64,000 nucleotides of DNA from CAZVNZ01 sp964628515 (lineage in GTDB: Bacteria; Bacillota; Clostridia; Christensenellales; Christensenellaceae): NCBI GenBank assembly GCA_964628515.1, contig CAZVNZ010000003.1, positions 1 to 64,000 on the forward strand, in the 5' to 3' direction. Of the stretch, positions 42,628-51,638 are shown piece after piece (position 1 is the stretch's first letter; every line of letters begins with the position of its first letter). The translations under genes were made by a program, and so were the position numbers. The notes beneath the pieces are model-generated. The model was not told where the DNA came from. It did not search any database and worked only from the letters and a program-made list of their open reading frames with translations.

Positions 42628-44010
42628 ATGCAAAATTCGATTAATAAAGCAAAAAACCCATTTGAAACTCAACCCATCGGAAAACTAATAATAAAATTTG
42701 CAATACCCTGCGTAATTTCTTTACTTGTAAACGCACTATATAATATTGTAGACCAAATTTTTATAGGCAATAGCGTGGGTTATTTAGGAAACGGTGCTAC
42801 TAACGTTGTTTTCCCCATTACAATGTTTGCGATTTCTTTAGCGGTGCTTGTGGGAGACGGAGTAGCCGCCTTTTTTAGTTTAAAGTTAGGGGAGAAGGAT
42901 GTCAAAAAAGCGGCAGTTGCAACGGGCAACTCGGTAATACTGCTACTAATTGTTTCTATTTTGGTGCTTATAGTATTTTTGGTGTTTTTACAACCCATAC
43001 TAAAATTATTGGGTGCAACAGAACTAATTATGCCCTATGCCATAGATTACGGCGGAATAATAGTAATTGGTTTACCGTTTATGATACTCTCCACAGGTAT
43101 AAATTCACTTATACGTGTGGACGGTAGTCCTACATACGCAATGATTTCTATGATAACAGGTGCGGTTGTAAACACTGTGCTTGATGCCATATTCATTTTT
43201 TCCTTTAATATGGGGATTAAAGGGGCTGCTCTTGCAACAATAATTGGGCAGATGGTAGCGCTTATAATTTCTTTAGGCTATTTTAAAAGGTTTAAAAACA
43301 TTAAGTTAGATAAAAGTTGTTTTAAACTCCACAAAAAGACGGTAAAAACCTTTTGCTCTTATGGTGCATCCAGCTTTATTACTCAATTTTCCATAGTTAT
43401 TGTGGCAACTTTAGTAAATAATATGTTAGCGATTTACGGGGCAAATTCCATATACGGCTCGGAAATACCTCTAACCGCCCTTGGTATAGTAATGAAGGTA
43501 AATCAAATAATGACTTCTGTATTATTGGGTATTTCTATTGGCTCTCAGCCGATTTTAGGGTATAATTATGGTGCAAGGAAATATTTAAGGGTAAAAAGCA
43601 CATTAAAAAAGGCGATGACAGCCTGCGTATGTGTTGCGGTAGTGTTTTTTGCGATGTTTCAGTTTATGCCGGACAAAATTGTGGCAATATTCGGCTCGGA
43701 AGATCAACTTTACACGCAGTTTGCCGTTAAATGCTTTAGAATATTTTTGATGTTGTGCGTAATTATGTCGCTACAAATAGTATCGAGCATATATTTGCAG
43801 GCAATAGGCAAGCCCTTAAAGGCCGCTACATTGTCTTTATCAAGACAAATACTGTTTTTAGTACCGGCAGCAATAATTCTGCCTTACTTTTTTGGGGTGG
43901 AAGGTGTGTTGTGGGCAGGGCCTTTAGCAGATGCACTTGCGTTAATTTTAACAATATCTATAATGATAGGCGAAATCAAATTACTAAATAGGAGGATTAA
44001 AAATGAGTAA
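42628..44010 (+). CDS. MATE-family efflux transporter (MepA-like)
   Basis: This 460-residue protein has 12 predicted membrane helices in two MatE repeats (FAIPCVISLLVNALYNIVDQIFIG in the first; GASSFITQFSIVIVATLVNNML in the second). It likely exports cationic drugs or metabolites with Na+ or H+. The start at 42628 follows GGAGGATA; longer reading from 42538 would translate the leader. The next gene overlaps its end by 8 nt. Confidence 0.92.
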   Translation: MQNSINKAKNPFETQPIGKLIIKFAIPCVISLLVNALYNIVDQIFIGNSVGYLGNGATNVVFPITMFAISLAVLVGDGVAAFFSLKLGEKDVKKAAVATGNSVILLLIVSILVLIVFLVFLQPILKLLGATELIMPYAIDYGGIIVIGLPFMILSTGINSLIRVDGSPTYAMISMITGAVVNTVLDAIFIFSFNMGIKGAALATIIGQMVALIISLGYFKRFKNIKLDKSCFKLHKKTVKTFCSYGASSFITQFSIVIVATLVNNMLAIYGANSIYGSEIPLTALGIVMKVNQIMTSVLLGISIGSQPILGYNYGARKYLRVKSTLKKAMTACVCVAVVFFAMFQFMPDKIVAIFGSEDQLYTQFAVKCFRIFLMLCVIMSLQIVSSIYLQAIGKPLKAATLSLSRQILFLVPAAIILPYFFGVEGVLWAGPLADALALILTISIMIGEIKLLNRRIKNE

Positions 44011-44614
44011 CTACACAATTATAACAATAGGCAGGGAATTTGGAAGTGGTGGCAGAGAAGTTGGCATGCAACTTGCAAAAAAGCTGGGCATTAAGTGCTA
44101 CGATAAAGAAATTATTGCAGAAGTGGCAAAAGAAACGGATTTTAACGAAGAATTTATAGAGCAAAACGACGAAAAAAAGCCGGATTTGTGGAATCTTATC
44201 CCCTCTATGACAATTAATTCGGGGGAGTACCAGTCTCCCGAGCTTAAAATATTTATGGCGCAATTTGCTGTAATTAAAAAGATTGCAAGCAGAGAATCTT
44301 GCGTACTTATAGGCAGATGCTCCGACTATATTTTAAACGAAAATAAAAATCTCCTTAAAGTTTTTATTTATGCAGATAAAAAAACAAGGGAAGAGAGGGT
44401 TAGCAAATACGAAAATATAGACATTAAAACGGCGCACAACCGTTTGTTAAAAGAGGACAAACGCAGGGCATTTTACTACGAGTATTACACAGATCAAAAA
44501 TGGGGAGATATGCACTTCTACGACTTGTGTATAAACACAACTGCAACCACCATAGAAGGTGCCGTGCAAATTATACTCGACACCATTGAGGCTAAAAATA
44601 AGAAAGTAAAATAG
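44003..44614 (+). CDS. Cytidylate kinase-like family protein
   Basis: This 203-residue P-loop protein has the nucleotide-binding GREFGSGGREVG (~10-21), CYDKEIIAEVAKE, and a lid region with KTREERVSKYE and LLKEDKRRAFYYEYYTDQKWGD. The family is related to, but distinct from, the housekeeping Cmk and is often next to MATE transporters in Clostridia (from memory). AGGAGG precedes the ATG, and the overlap with the MATE gene suggests coupling. Substrate unproven. Confidence 0.88.
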   Translation: MSNYTIITIGREFGSGGREVGMQLAKKLGIKCYDKEIIAEVAKETDFNEEFIEQNDEKKPDLWNLIPSMTINSGEYQSPELKIFMAQFAVIKKIASRESCVLIGRCSDYILNENKNLLKVFIYADKKTREERVSKYENIDIKTAHNRLLKEDKRRAFYYEYYTDQKWGDMHFYDLCINTTATTIEGAVQIILDTIEAKNKKVK

Positions 44615-44653
44615 GGTAAGGTGTTAGAAAAACATCACCATCACCAAAAAACA

Positions 44654-44687
44654 AAAAAGGATATTTACACTAAGTATATATCCTTTT
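44654..44687. terminator. Bidirectional terminator
   Basis: AAAAAGGATAT (44654-44664) pairs with ATATCCTTTT (44678-44687) between convergent genes. Confidence 0.75.
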
Positions 44688-44697
44688 GCTGTTTATT

Positions 44698-45105
44698 TTA
44701 GGCATGTACCATACTTTTTATGTACCGTGCAACCTGTACGTCCTCTATTTTGATGTGTTGCAAAAGCCAGTCACCTGCGGTTTTTGTAAGTTGGTTTAGT
44801 ATGCTCATATCCTTAGGCTTTAGCTTTGCTTGCCCTGCCAGTCTTGCAACTTCCGCTTTAAACTTATCGTGCAACAGTTTATGAGTAGGAAATCCCGGGT
44901 AGTTGTACTGCTTTTGCAATGCCTCTTCGTCCGCAAAATGCCTCGATGTGTAGGAAACCAAAAAATTTAGTGTGTTTTGAATTTCCTCCGTTGCGCTAAA
45001 ATTCATACATGCTTGAATTAACTTGTTTATTGCATCAAACAGCGCTTTATGCTGAGTATCGATTTTTGTGTTTCCTGTTAGTAGATCCGGTGTAAAAGTA
45101 TACAT
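44698..45105 (-). CDS. Bacteriohemerythrin
   Basis: This 135-residue protein has hemerythrin di-iron ligands in order: KIDTQHKALFDAI, SRHFADEEALQ, HKLLHDKF and HIKIEDVQVA. It binds O2 reversibly or buffers it, and in anaerobes often supports chemotaxis or O2 protection. It is a stand-alone domain. GGAGG precedes the ATG. A palindrome lies about 100 nt upstream. Confidence 0.93.
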   Translation of the reverse strand: MYTFTPDLLTGNTKIDTQHKALFDAINKLIQACMNFSATEEIQNTLNFLVSYTSRHFADEEALQKQYNYPGFPTHKLLHDKFKAEVARLAGQAKLKPKDMSILNQLTKTAGDWLLQHIKIEDVQVARYIKSMVHA

Positions 45106-45201
45106 TTTTTTCCTCCAAATGTTTTGCTATAATAATTGTAGTTGTATTTAGTTATATCGTTACAAACAAAAATCAGAAATATGTCTTTCACCCTTATGTC
45201 A

Positions 45202-45224
45202 TAAATGATAATAAATATCATTTA
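45202..45224. promoter_or_regulatory. Perfect 9-bp inverted repeat, Fur/PerR-like operator candidate
   Basis: TAAATGATA (45202-45210), ATAAA, TATCATTTA (45216-45224). Its TGATAAT...ATCA character resembles Fur-family boxes. It lies upstream of the bacteriohemerythrin gene. The binder is unknown. Confidence 0.45.
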
Positions 45225-45291
45225 TATTTATATTGTACTTCATAATAAATAAATATGCAACCATTATTTTATTTTTTATGGTAAACGATTT

Positions 45292-45327
45292 AAAAAGCCG
45301 TAGCGATTTTAAACTGCCACGGCTTTT
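45292..45327 (-). terminator. Terminator of the secreted DUF4214 gene
   Basis: AAAAAGCCGT (45292-45301) pairs with ACGGCTTTT (45319-45327), with further GC pairs inside. It ends in TTTTTA on the minus strand. Confidence 0.75.
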
Positions 45328-45354
45328 AGTTTTACTAATGGGGTATGCTTTTAA

Positions 45355-46686
45355 TTAAAAGGATACCAATACATGAGAAGTCTTAACAATAGGACCTGCT
45401 ACACATTGGAAGTCGTTTACAAATAGGTAGGGTTCTACTGCGTAATAATATTTGTGTCCGGCTAATACTTCTGTGTCTCTCCAAGTAGTTTTTGCAGATG
45501 CAGTCATTAATTTTGCATTGTTTAAATCGTTGTTATCTGCACGATAAATTTCGTAGCCCGTTACACCGTGTACAGGAGTAATGGTGAAATCTACATACAA
45601 ACTGCCTGTTCTGTTTACATGGCCCAGCTTTAATGTTGTGCCTGCAATGGGTTTTGGTAATGGCGCATTAACTTTTGGAAGTGTGCCACGGTCTATATTG
45701 TAGGTTTTGCATAGTGCGTTGTATTCGTCGGAATTTACAAAGCCTGCCATAATGTTTTGTCTGTGCTCGCCTTTGTCTATGGCTAACATCCATGCTTTGA
45801 AGCCTGCAGGGTCTGCCGCTCTGTTAAAGAAGGACTTATACATAATTTCTACAAACACATCGTTGCTAACTCTTTTTGTAACAAACTCTTGGCTGAAAAT
45901 AAAGCCGTAAGCTACTTGTGCACCAGTTGTTTGGCCTTTAGCCAATGGATCTACCCAAGATGCAAGTCCGGCCGGATCTGCAGGTCTGCCTAAGCATAAT
46001 TCGTACAGTCTTGTTACAAATGCTTCGAGAGCCTTTCTGTCCACAGGCATATCTTGTTTGGTTATTTCGATTGTGCCTCTCTCTATGCCGTATTGGTTAC
46101 ACATAATGGTAAACTCTTGAGAGTCAATAAAGCCTTTCATAACGTATCTTCTGCTGTAACCGTCGTTAAGTACGTTTACCCATGCGGTAAGTCCACCTGG
46201 GTCTGCCTCTCTGCCAAAGAATGCTCTGTACATAATTTGTACGTACTCAGAGGATGTTAAAGATTTAGATTGGAATTCTTGGCTACCAATCATACCTTCG
46301 GCATATTTTGCGCCTGTGAGTGTTTTGTTTCTCAGTAATGCAGACCATTCGGCTAATCCGGTAGGATCCGGATATCTGTTTAAAGTAGCCTGATACATTC
46401 TGATAACAAAGCCTTCGATGGAATTAGCAGGATACTCCGCTAATTGCGCCTCAGCAATGGGCTCTGTTGTTAGTGCTTCCTCCACCGCATCTTTGGTTGC
46501 ACCCGTGGTAACTACCGGTAATTCGGAAATTTCCTGCATAGGTGCCTCGGCAGGTGTTTCTGCCGGTGTTTCTACAACTGCGGGATCTTCTACGGGTATT
46601 TCCTCTGCAAATACCGTTAATGCGGGAACCATAGCGAGTAGAAATACGATTGTAATAATCGCTGCTCTTTTTAGACCTAACTTCAT
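45355..46686 (-). CDS. Secreted protein with DUF4214 repeats and a fibronectin III-like end
   Basis: This 443-residue protein has a signal peptide (~1-28, LTVFAEE) and a Pro/Glu/Ala-rich linker (~30-85). Four DUF4214 half-repeats lie at ~90-335 (MYQATLNRYPDPTGLAEW; FFGREADPGGLTAW; LYELCLGRPADPAGLASW; FFNRAADPAGFKAW). The C-terminal domain (~350-440) has GYEIYRADN and HKYYYAVEPY, typical of FN3-like folds. No protease domain or sorting signal is seen. AAGGAG precedes the ATG. The same repeat occurs in the subtilisin at 25643, suggesting a common surface role. Confidence 0.87.
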   Translation of the reverse strand: MKLGLKRAAIITIVFLLAMVPALTVFAEEIPVEDPAVVETPAETPAEAPMQEISELPVVTTGATKDAVEEALTTEPIAEAQLAEYPANSIEGFVIRMYQATLNRYPDPTGLAEWSALLRNKTLTGAKYAEGMIGSQEFQSKSLTSSEYVQIMYRAFFGREADPGGLTAWVNVLNDGYSRRYVMKGFIDSQEFTIMCNQYGIERGTIEITKQDMPVDRKALEAFVTRLYELCLGRPADPAGLASWVDPLAKGQTTGAQVAYGFIFSQEFVTKRVSNDVFVEIMYKSFFNRAADPAGFKAWMLAIDKGEHRQNIMAGFVNSDEYNALCKTYNIDRGTLPKVNAPLPKPIAGTTLKLGHVNRTGSLYVDFTITPVHGVTGYEIYRADNNDLNNAKLMTASAKTTWRDTEVLAGHKYYYAVEPYLFVNDFQCVAGPIVKTSHVLVSF

Positions 46687-46777
46687 AATTTGTACTCCTT
46701 TTTATATTTATTTATAGTTAAATAATTATACTATATTCAGTGCAACAAAAGTGCAACAAAAAATGTAAATTTTCAGA

Positions 46778-46808
46778 AAAAACGGTATTAAATAATAATA
46801 CCGTTTTT
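46778..46808 (-). terminator. Terminator of the pyruvate:ferredoxin oxidoreductase gene
   Basis: AAAACGGTATTA pairs with TAATACCGTTTT around a short loop. A-run and T-run flank it on both sides, so it may work in both directions. Confidence 0.7.
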
Positions 46809-46823
46809 TACATATAAATATAA

Positions 46824-49800
46824 TTAGTCTGCCATTTTTTTGTAATACTCGTATCTTTCTTTTGCTTCTTTGGCAGCTCTTGCGAATAATTCATCCGCAA
46901 TTTCGGGGAATTGCTTTTGCAAGGTTGTATAACGGGTTTCGCTTTTAATAAACTCGATATAATCTGCGATAGGCGCTTTGCTGTCTAAAGTAAATGGGTT
47001 TTTGCCTTCCTCTTTAAGTAGGGGATTAAACCTGTAAAGTGGCCAATAACCTGCCTCAACAGCACGTTTTTGCTCTAATTGCGCCTTGCCCATATCTATA
47101 CCGTGGTTGATGCAGGGTGCGTAAGCAATTATTAGGGAAGGGCCATTATAGGCTTCCGCTTCTGTGATTGCTTTTAGCAGTTGGCTTTGGTTTGCGCCCA
47201 TTGCCACACTTGCTACGTATACGTAGCCGTATGTCATGGCTATTGCGCCTAAATCTTTCTTTTTAACCCTCTTGCCCGATGCCGCAAATTTTGCAACAGA
47301 GCCTGTGGGTGTAGCTTTACTGGATTGTCCGCCGGTGTTGGAGTATACTTCTGTATCCATAACAAGAATATTTACGTTTTCGCCAGATGCTATTACGTGG
47401 TCTAAACCGCCGTAGCCAATATCGTATGCCCAACCGTCTCCGCCAAAAATCCAAACGGATTTTTTAATTAGTAGGTCTTTATTTTTAAGTACCTCTTTGC
47501 AAGAAGGGCAATCGCAACCTTCGAGTACGGGCAATAGCTTTGCGGTAGCCTCTTTAGAGCCTTCCGCATCCTCTGCTTTTTCAAGCCAGTTGTTTAATGC
47601 TTCTACGCATTTTGGCCCGCAGTTGTCGGATATTGCTTTTTTAACAAGGTCTTTTAGCGCCTCTCTTCTTTGGGTAAAGGCAAGGTTTATGCCGTAGCCA
47701 AACTCTGCATTATCCTCAAATAAGGAGTTTGCCCAAGCAGGACCTTTGTTTTCGTCGTTTACTGTGTATGGGCAGGTAGGAGCACTTCCGCCGTAGATGG
47801 AAGAACATCCTGTTGCGTTGGAAATTGTCATCCTGTCGCCGTATAATTGTGTTACTAATTTTACATATGGTGTTTCTCCACAACCTGCGCAAGCGCCGGA
47901 GAACTCGAATAATGGTTTTAAGAACTGGCTGTCGGGCACTAAGTTTTTCTTAAGCTCTACTTTGGGCTCTTTTAGTGCAATGGCAAAATCCCAGTTTGCG
48001 CCTTGCTCTTTTTCCATTTTTGCAAGTGGTTGCATAACAAGTGCTTTTGTCTTTGCGGGACAAACCTGTGCGCAGTTTCCGCAACCCGTACAATCGAGAG
48101 GAGAAACTTGTATTCTGTAATTATAGCCGTCTTTTCCCCTTGCAGCTTTAGTTTCGTAGTTAGAGGGTGCGTTTTTCATATCTTCATCTGTTGCAAGGAA
48201 GGGGCGTATAGCAGCATGAGGACACACATAAGAGCATTGGTTGCACATAATGCAAGCCTCTTTATCCCACTCAGGTACTGTAACCGCTATGCCGCGTTTT
48301 TCAAACTTGGTTGTGCCTGTGGGTACAAAGCCTTTAGGGTCGAATGCGGATACAGGGAGGTCGTCTCCTTTAAGTGCAAGTATAGGATGAATAACGTTTT
48401 TAAAGTAATCATCCTCTTTAACCGCAACGGGAATAGCGCCTGTTGTAACAGTAGCCCAGCTTTCCGGGTATTTAACCTCTGCTATTGCCATACCGGCGTC
48501 TACTGCTTTGTTGTTCATATTAACAATTTCGTCGCCTTTTTTGCCGTAAGATTTTTTAATGGCTTCCTTCATGTATTTAACCGCATCATCTACCGGTATT
48601 ACATTTGCAATCTTAAAGAATGCAGCCTGCATAACCATGTTTATTCTGCCGCCTAAGCCGATTTCTCTTGCAATTTTTATGGCGTCTATGTTGTAGAATT
48701 TTAGTTTTTTCTTTGCAATTACGTTTTTCATGGATGCAGGTAATTCTGCGTCCATCTCGCTGTCGCTCCAAGGGGAGTTAAGCAGGAATACACCGCCATC
48801 TTTAATGCCTTCCAGTAAATCGTAACGTGTTACGTAGGAAGGATTGTGGCAGGCAATCATATCCGCTTGGTCTATTAAATATGCGGATTGAATGGGTGTT
48901 TTACCAAAACGTAAGTGAGAAATGGTTATACCACCGCTCTTTTTGGAGTCGTAAGAAAAATAGCCTTGAGCATACATTTCTGTGTGGTCACCAATTATTT
49001 TAATGGAGTTTTTGTTTGCGCCAACCGTGCCGTCTGCACCTAAGCCGTAAAATTTAGCTCTGTACAAACCTTCGGGAGATGCGTCTATTTTAGTCTTAAC
49101 TTCCAAAGAAGTGTTGGAAACGTCGTCTGTAATACCTACTGTAAAGTGGTTTTTGCACGCACCGCTCATATTGTCAAAGATTGCTTTAACCATAGAGGGT
49201 GTGTATTCTTTAGAGCCTAAGCCGTATCTGCCTGTAAGCACTTTTACATTTCTGCCTGCCTCAAAGAGTGCTGTTACAACATCTTCGTATAAAGGCTCGC
49301 CTAAGCAACCCGGCTCTTTTGTTCTGTCTAATACTGTAATTTGTTTTACAGATGCAGGAATTGCGCCAAGTAGTGCGCTTGCATCGAAAGGTCTGTACAA
49401 TCTTACTTTAACCAAACCGTATTTTCCGCCGTTTGCGTTTAAGTAATTAACCGCCTCTTCCGTAACATCGCAGGAAGAACCCATGGTAATAATGATTTGC
49501 TCTGCATCATTAGCACCCACATAATCAAATAAATGGTATGTTCTGCCAAAGGTTTTTGCAAATTCGTTCATAACATCTTGAACAATTTTAGGAGTAGCCG
49601 CATAGTAGTTGTTTGCCGCCTCTCTGTTTTGGAAGTAAATATCCGGATTTTGTGCCGTTCCTTGTTGATGAGGATGCTCGGGATTCATACCCCTTGCCCT
49701 AAACTCCGCTATTGCGTCCCAATCTGCCATTGCAGCTAATTTGTCGTACTCCAGCATTTCTATTTTGGAAACCTCGTGGGAGGTTCTAAAGCCGTCAAAG

Positions 49801-50303
49801 AAGTGTAGGAAGGGCACTTTTGCCTTTAGTGTTGCAAGGTGAGCAACCGCCGCCATATCCATAGTTTCTTGAACAGAAGCCGCCGCAAGCATAGCAAAAC
49901 CTGTTTGTCTTGCCGCCATAACGTCTGCGTGGTCTCCAAAAATGGAAAGGGCATGTGCCGCTAAAGCTCTTGCAGAAACGTGAAACACGGAGGGGAGTAA
50001 CTCGCCCGATATTTTATACATATTGGGTATCATTAAAAGTAAGCCTTGAGATGCCGTAAATGTAGAAGTAAAAGCACCTGCGGACAAAGACCCGTGTACT
50101 GCACCGGCAGCACCGCCTTCAGATTGAAGCTCAGAAATCTTCATAGTTTGCCCAAAAATGTTTTTTCTGCCTGCCGCCGCCCATTCGTCGCAAAATTCTG
50201 CCATAGGGGAGGAAGGGGTGATGGGATATATCGCTCCTACGTCTGAGAAGGCGTATGCCACGTGTGCGGCAGCGGTATTTCCATCTATTGTTTGTTTAGC
50301 CAT
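46824..50303 (-). CDS. nifJ: Pyruvate:ferredoxin (flavodoxin) oxidoreductase
   Basis: This 1159-residue single-chain enzyme oxidises pyruvate to acetyl-CoA and CO2, passing electrons to ferredoxin. It starts with the thiamine-pyrimidine domain (AAAHVAYAFSDVGAIYPITPSS). Domain II and the gamma-type domain follow (~260-600). The two-cluster ferredoxin insert is CIMCNQCSYVCPH (~688) and CTGCGNCAQVCP (~741). The ThDP domain has a Cys-bound third cluster (ACAGCGETPY ... NATGCSSI) and GDGWAYDIGYGG. All motifs are intact and length is normal. AGGAGG precedes the ATG. It performs the same overall conversion as the lipoyl-based complex at 14.7-19.9 kb. Confidence 0.97.
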   Translation of the reverse strand: MAKQTIDGNTAAAHVAYAFSDVGAIYPITPSSPMAEFCDEWAAAGRKNIFGQTMKISELQSEGGAAGAVHGSLSAGAFTSTFTASQGLLLMIPNMYKISGELLPSVFHVSARALAAHALSIFGDHADVMAARQTGFAMLAAASVQETMDMAAVAHLATLKAKVPFLHFFDGFRTSHEVSKIEMLEYDKLAAMADWDAIAEFRARGMNPEHPHQQGTAQNPDIYFQNREAANNYYAATPKIVQDVMNEFAKTFGRTYHLFDYVGANDAEQIIITMGSSCDVTEEAVNYLNANGGKYGLVKVRLYRPFDASALLGAIPASVKQITVLDRTKEPGCLGEPLYEDVVTALFEAGRNVKVLTGRYGLGSKEYTPSMVKAIFDNMSGACKNHFTVGITDDVSNTSLEVKTKIDASPEGLYRAKFYGLGADGTVGANKNSIKIIGDHTEMYAQGYFSYDSKKSGGITISHLRFGKTPIQSAYLIDQADMIACHNPSYVTRYDLLEGIKDGGVFLLNSPWSDSEMDAELPASMKNVIAKKKLKFYNIDAIKIAREIGLGGRINMVMQAAFFKIANVIPVDDAVKYMKEAIKKSYGKKGDEIVNMNNKAVDAGMAIAEVKYPESWATVTTGAIPVAVKEDDYFKNVIHPILALKGDDLPVSAFDPKGFVPTGTTKFEKRGIAVTVPEWDKEACIMCNQCSYVCPHAAIRPFLATDEDMKNAPSNYETKAARGKDGYNYRIQVSPLDCTGCGNCAQVCPAKTKALVMQPLAKMEKEQGANWDFAIALKEPKVELKKNLVPDSQFLKPLFEFSGACAGCGETPYVKLVTQLYGDRMTISNATGCSSIYGGSAPTCPYTVNDENKGPAWANSLFEDNAEFGYGINLAFTQRREALKDLVKKAISDNCGPKCVEALNNWLEKAEDAEGSKEATAKLLPVLEGCDCPSCKEVLKNKDLLIKKSVWIFGGDGWAYDIGYGGLDHVIASGENVNILVMDTEVYSNTGGQSSKATPTGSVAKFAASGKRVKKKDLGAIAMTYGYVYVASVAMGANQSQLLKAITEAEAYNGPSLIIAYAPCINHGIDMGKAQLEQKRAVEAGYWPLYRFNPLLKEEGKNPFTLDSKAPIADYIEFIKSETRYTTLQKQFPEIADELFARAAKEAKERYEYYKKMAD

Positions 50304-50354
50304 TTAGTTGACCTCCTAAAATTATTATAATTTTTAAAAACTTTATACCATTAT

Positions 50355-50383
50355 ATTATAATGGTTTACGGTTATAAAATCAA
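50355..50383 (-). promoter_or_regulatory. Promoter of the pyruvate:ferredoxin oxidoreductase gene
   Basis: On the minus strand: TTGATT (complement of 50378-50383), 17-bp spacer, TATAAT (complement of 50355-50360), about 50 nt before the ATG. Confidence 0.75.
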
Positions 50384-50484
50384 GTGCAGTATATATAAAA
50401 ATAACCTTTTTGTTAAAGTTAAAACACTTATTTTAAAAAGAAAGGTAACAATAAGGATAATAGTGTTTAATTTGTATAATGCAA

Positions 50485-50514
50485 AAAACCTATAAGAAAG
50501 AATTTCTTAGGTTT
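50485..50514 (-). terminator. Terminator of the SBP-kinase-HD-GYP operon
   Basis: On the minus strand AAACCTAAGAAA and TTTCTTATAGGTTT form a long stem followed by TTT and GC, about 25 nt after the last gene. Confidence 0.75.
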
Positions 50515-50538
50515 AAAATGAAAAAAATGCAACCGCTG

Positions 50539-51633
50539 TTATTTTGTGCCTTCGTTGTTTTCAGAAACCGATTTAATTTTTTTGCTAAGATTGTAAAACT
50601 CTTTCTCTTTGTCCATAAACACATTAAAAATATCGGGGTCGAAGAATTTTCCGCTGTCGCCAGTCATAATCTTTAATGCTTCCGTGTGGGTAAAAGCACG
50701 TTTATAAGGGCGGACGGAGGTTAGTGCGTCGTAAACGTCCGCAATGGAAAGCACTCGCACAAACAAAGGGATTATCTTACCCTTCATTTTGCAGGGATAG
50801 CCCGTGCCGTCCCATCTTTCGTGGTGCAATAAAGCCATTTCTCTTGCATAATTCATAAAGCTGTCAAGGGAGGTTTTTACTATAATTTTTTCAAGAAGAT
50901 CCGCACCTATTCTGCTATGGCATTGCATTTGCGCCATTTCCTGCGCATCAAGCACCCCCGGCTTTTTTAAAATTGCATCGCTAATGCCGATTTTTCCGAT
51001 GTCGTGCAGGGTAGAGGCTTTAAGCAGGTCGTCTATAATATCCTCGGTAAAATCGTAATGGTAGGCAGGCAGTTTGGCGATTTCTCGCACCAACAGCTCA
51101 TAATACGCTGTGGTGTGCATAACGTGTGCACCCGTTGTGCCGTCTCGAGATTCTATCATTTCTGCCCAGCTTACTGTGAGTATATGCTGTAAATCAGCAA
51201 TTTGCGCTGTTTTATACTCTATTATATCCTCTAACTGTGTACGGTAAACATGCAGTTCTATTTGAGAATGTATTCTTGCAAGCATAATCTCGTTATCAAA
51301 AGGCTTTTTAATAAAATCTTTAGCGCCTAAACGAAAACCAAGCTTTTCGCTATCCATATCAATCTGACTCGTAAGAAAAATTACGGGGATATTCCTCGTT
51401 TGCGGATTTTTCATAATGGCGGTTAAGGTTTCGTAGCCGTTCATTTTAGGCATATAAACGTCCAACAAAATTAAATCCGGCTTAACTCTGTCTAAAAATT
51501 TCAAAAGCTGTTCTCCGGAAATCAGCTTTGTCAGCTTATATGCTTTCTTCAGAGCATTTTCCGCTATATCTAAATTAACAGGTTCATCATCAACTATTAC
51601 TATATGTCTTTTTTCTTCAGAATCAAGGATCAT
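50539..51633 (-). CDS. Response regulator with HD-GYP c-di-GMP phosphodiesterase domain
   Basis: This 364-residue protein has REC (~8-125; VDDEPVN, phospho-Asp in LILLDVYMP, KKPF) and a helical linker. HD-GYP follows with HDIGKIG (~209) and HHERWDGTGYP (~277), so it is catalytically complete. It is related to the protein at 37646. The ATG lies 5 nt after the hybrid kinase stop, with AAGGAG inside the end of that gene. It is probably the output of the operon: SBP, kinase, then c-di-GMP breakdown. Confidence 0.94.
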   Translation of the reverse strand: MILDSEEKRHIVIVDDEPVNLDIAENALKKAYKLTKLISGEQLLKFLDRVKPDLILLDVYMPKMNGYETLTAIMKNPQTRNIPVIFLTSQIDMDSEKLGFRLGAKDFIKKPFDNEIMLARIHSQIELHVYRTQLEDIIEYKTAQIADLQHILTVSWAEMIESRDGTTGAHVMHTTAYYELLVREIAKLPAYHYDFTEDIIDDLLKASTLHDIGKIGISDAILKKPGVLDAQEMAQMQCHSRIGADLLEKIIVKTSLDSFMNYAREMALLHHERWDGTGYPCKMKGKIIPLFVRVLSIADVYDALTSVRPYKRAFTHTEALKIMTGDSGKFFDPDIFNVFMDKEKEFYNLSKKIKSVSENNEGTK

Positions 51634-51638
51634 AATGG

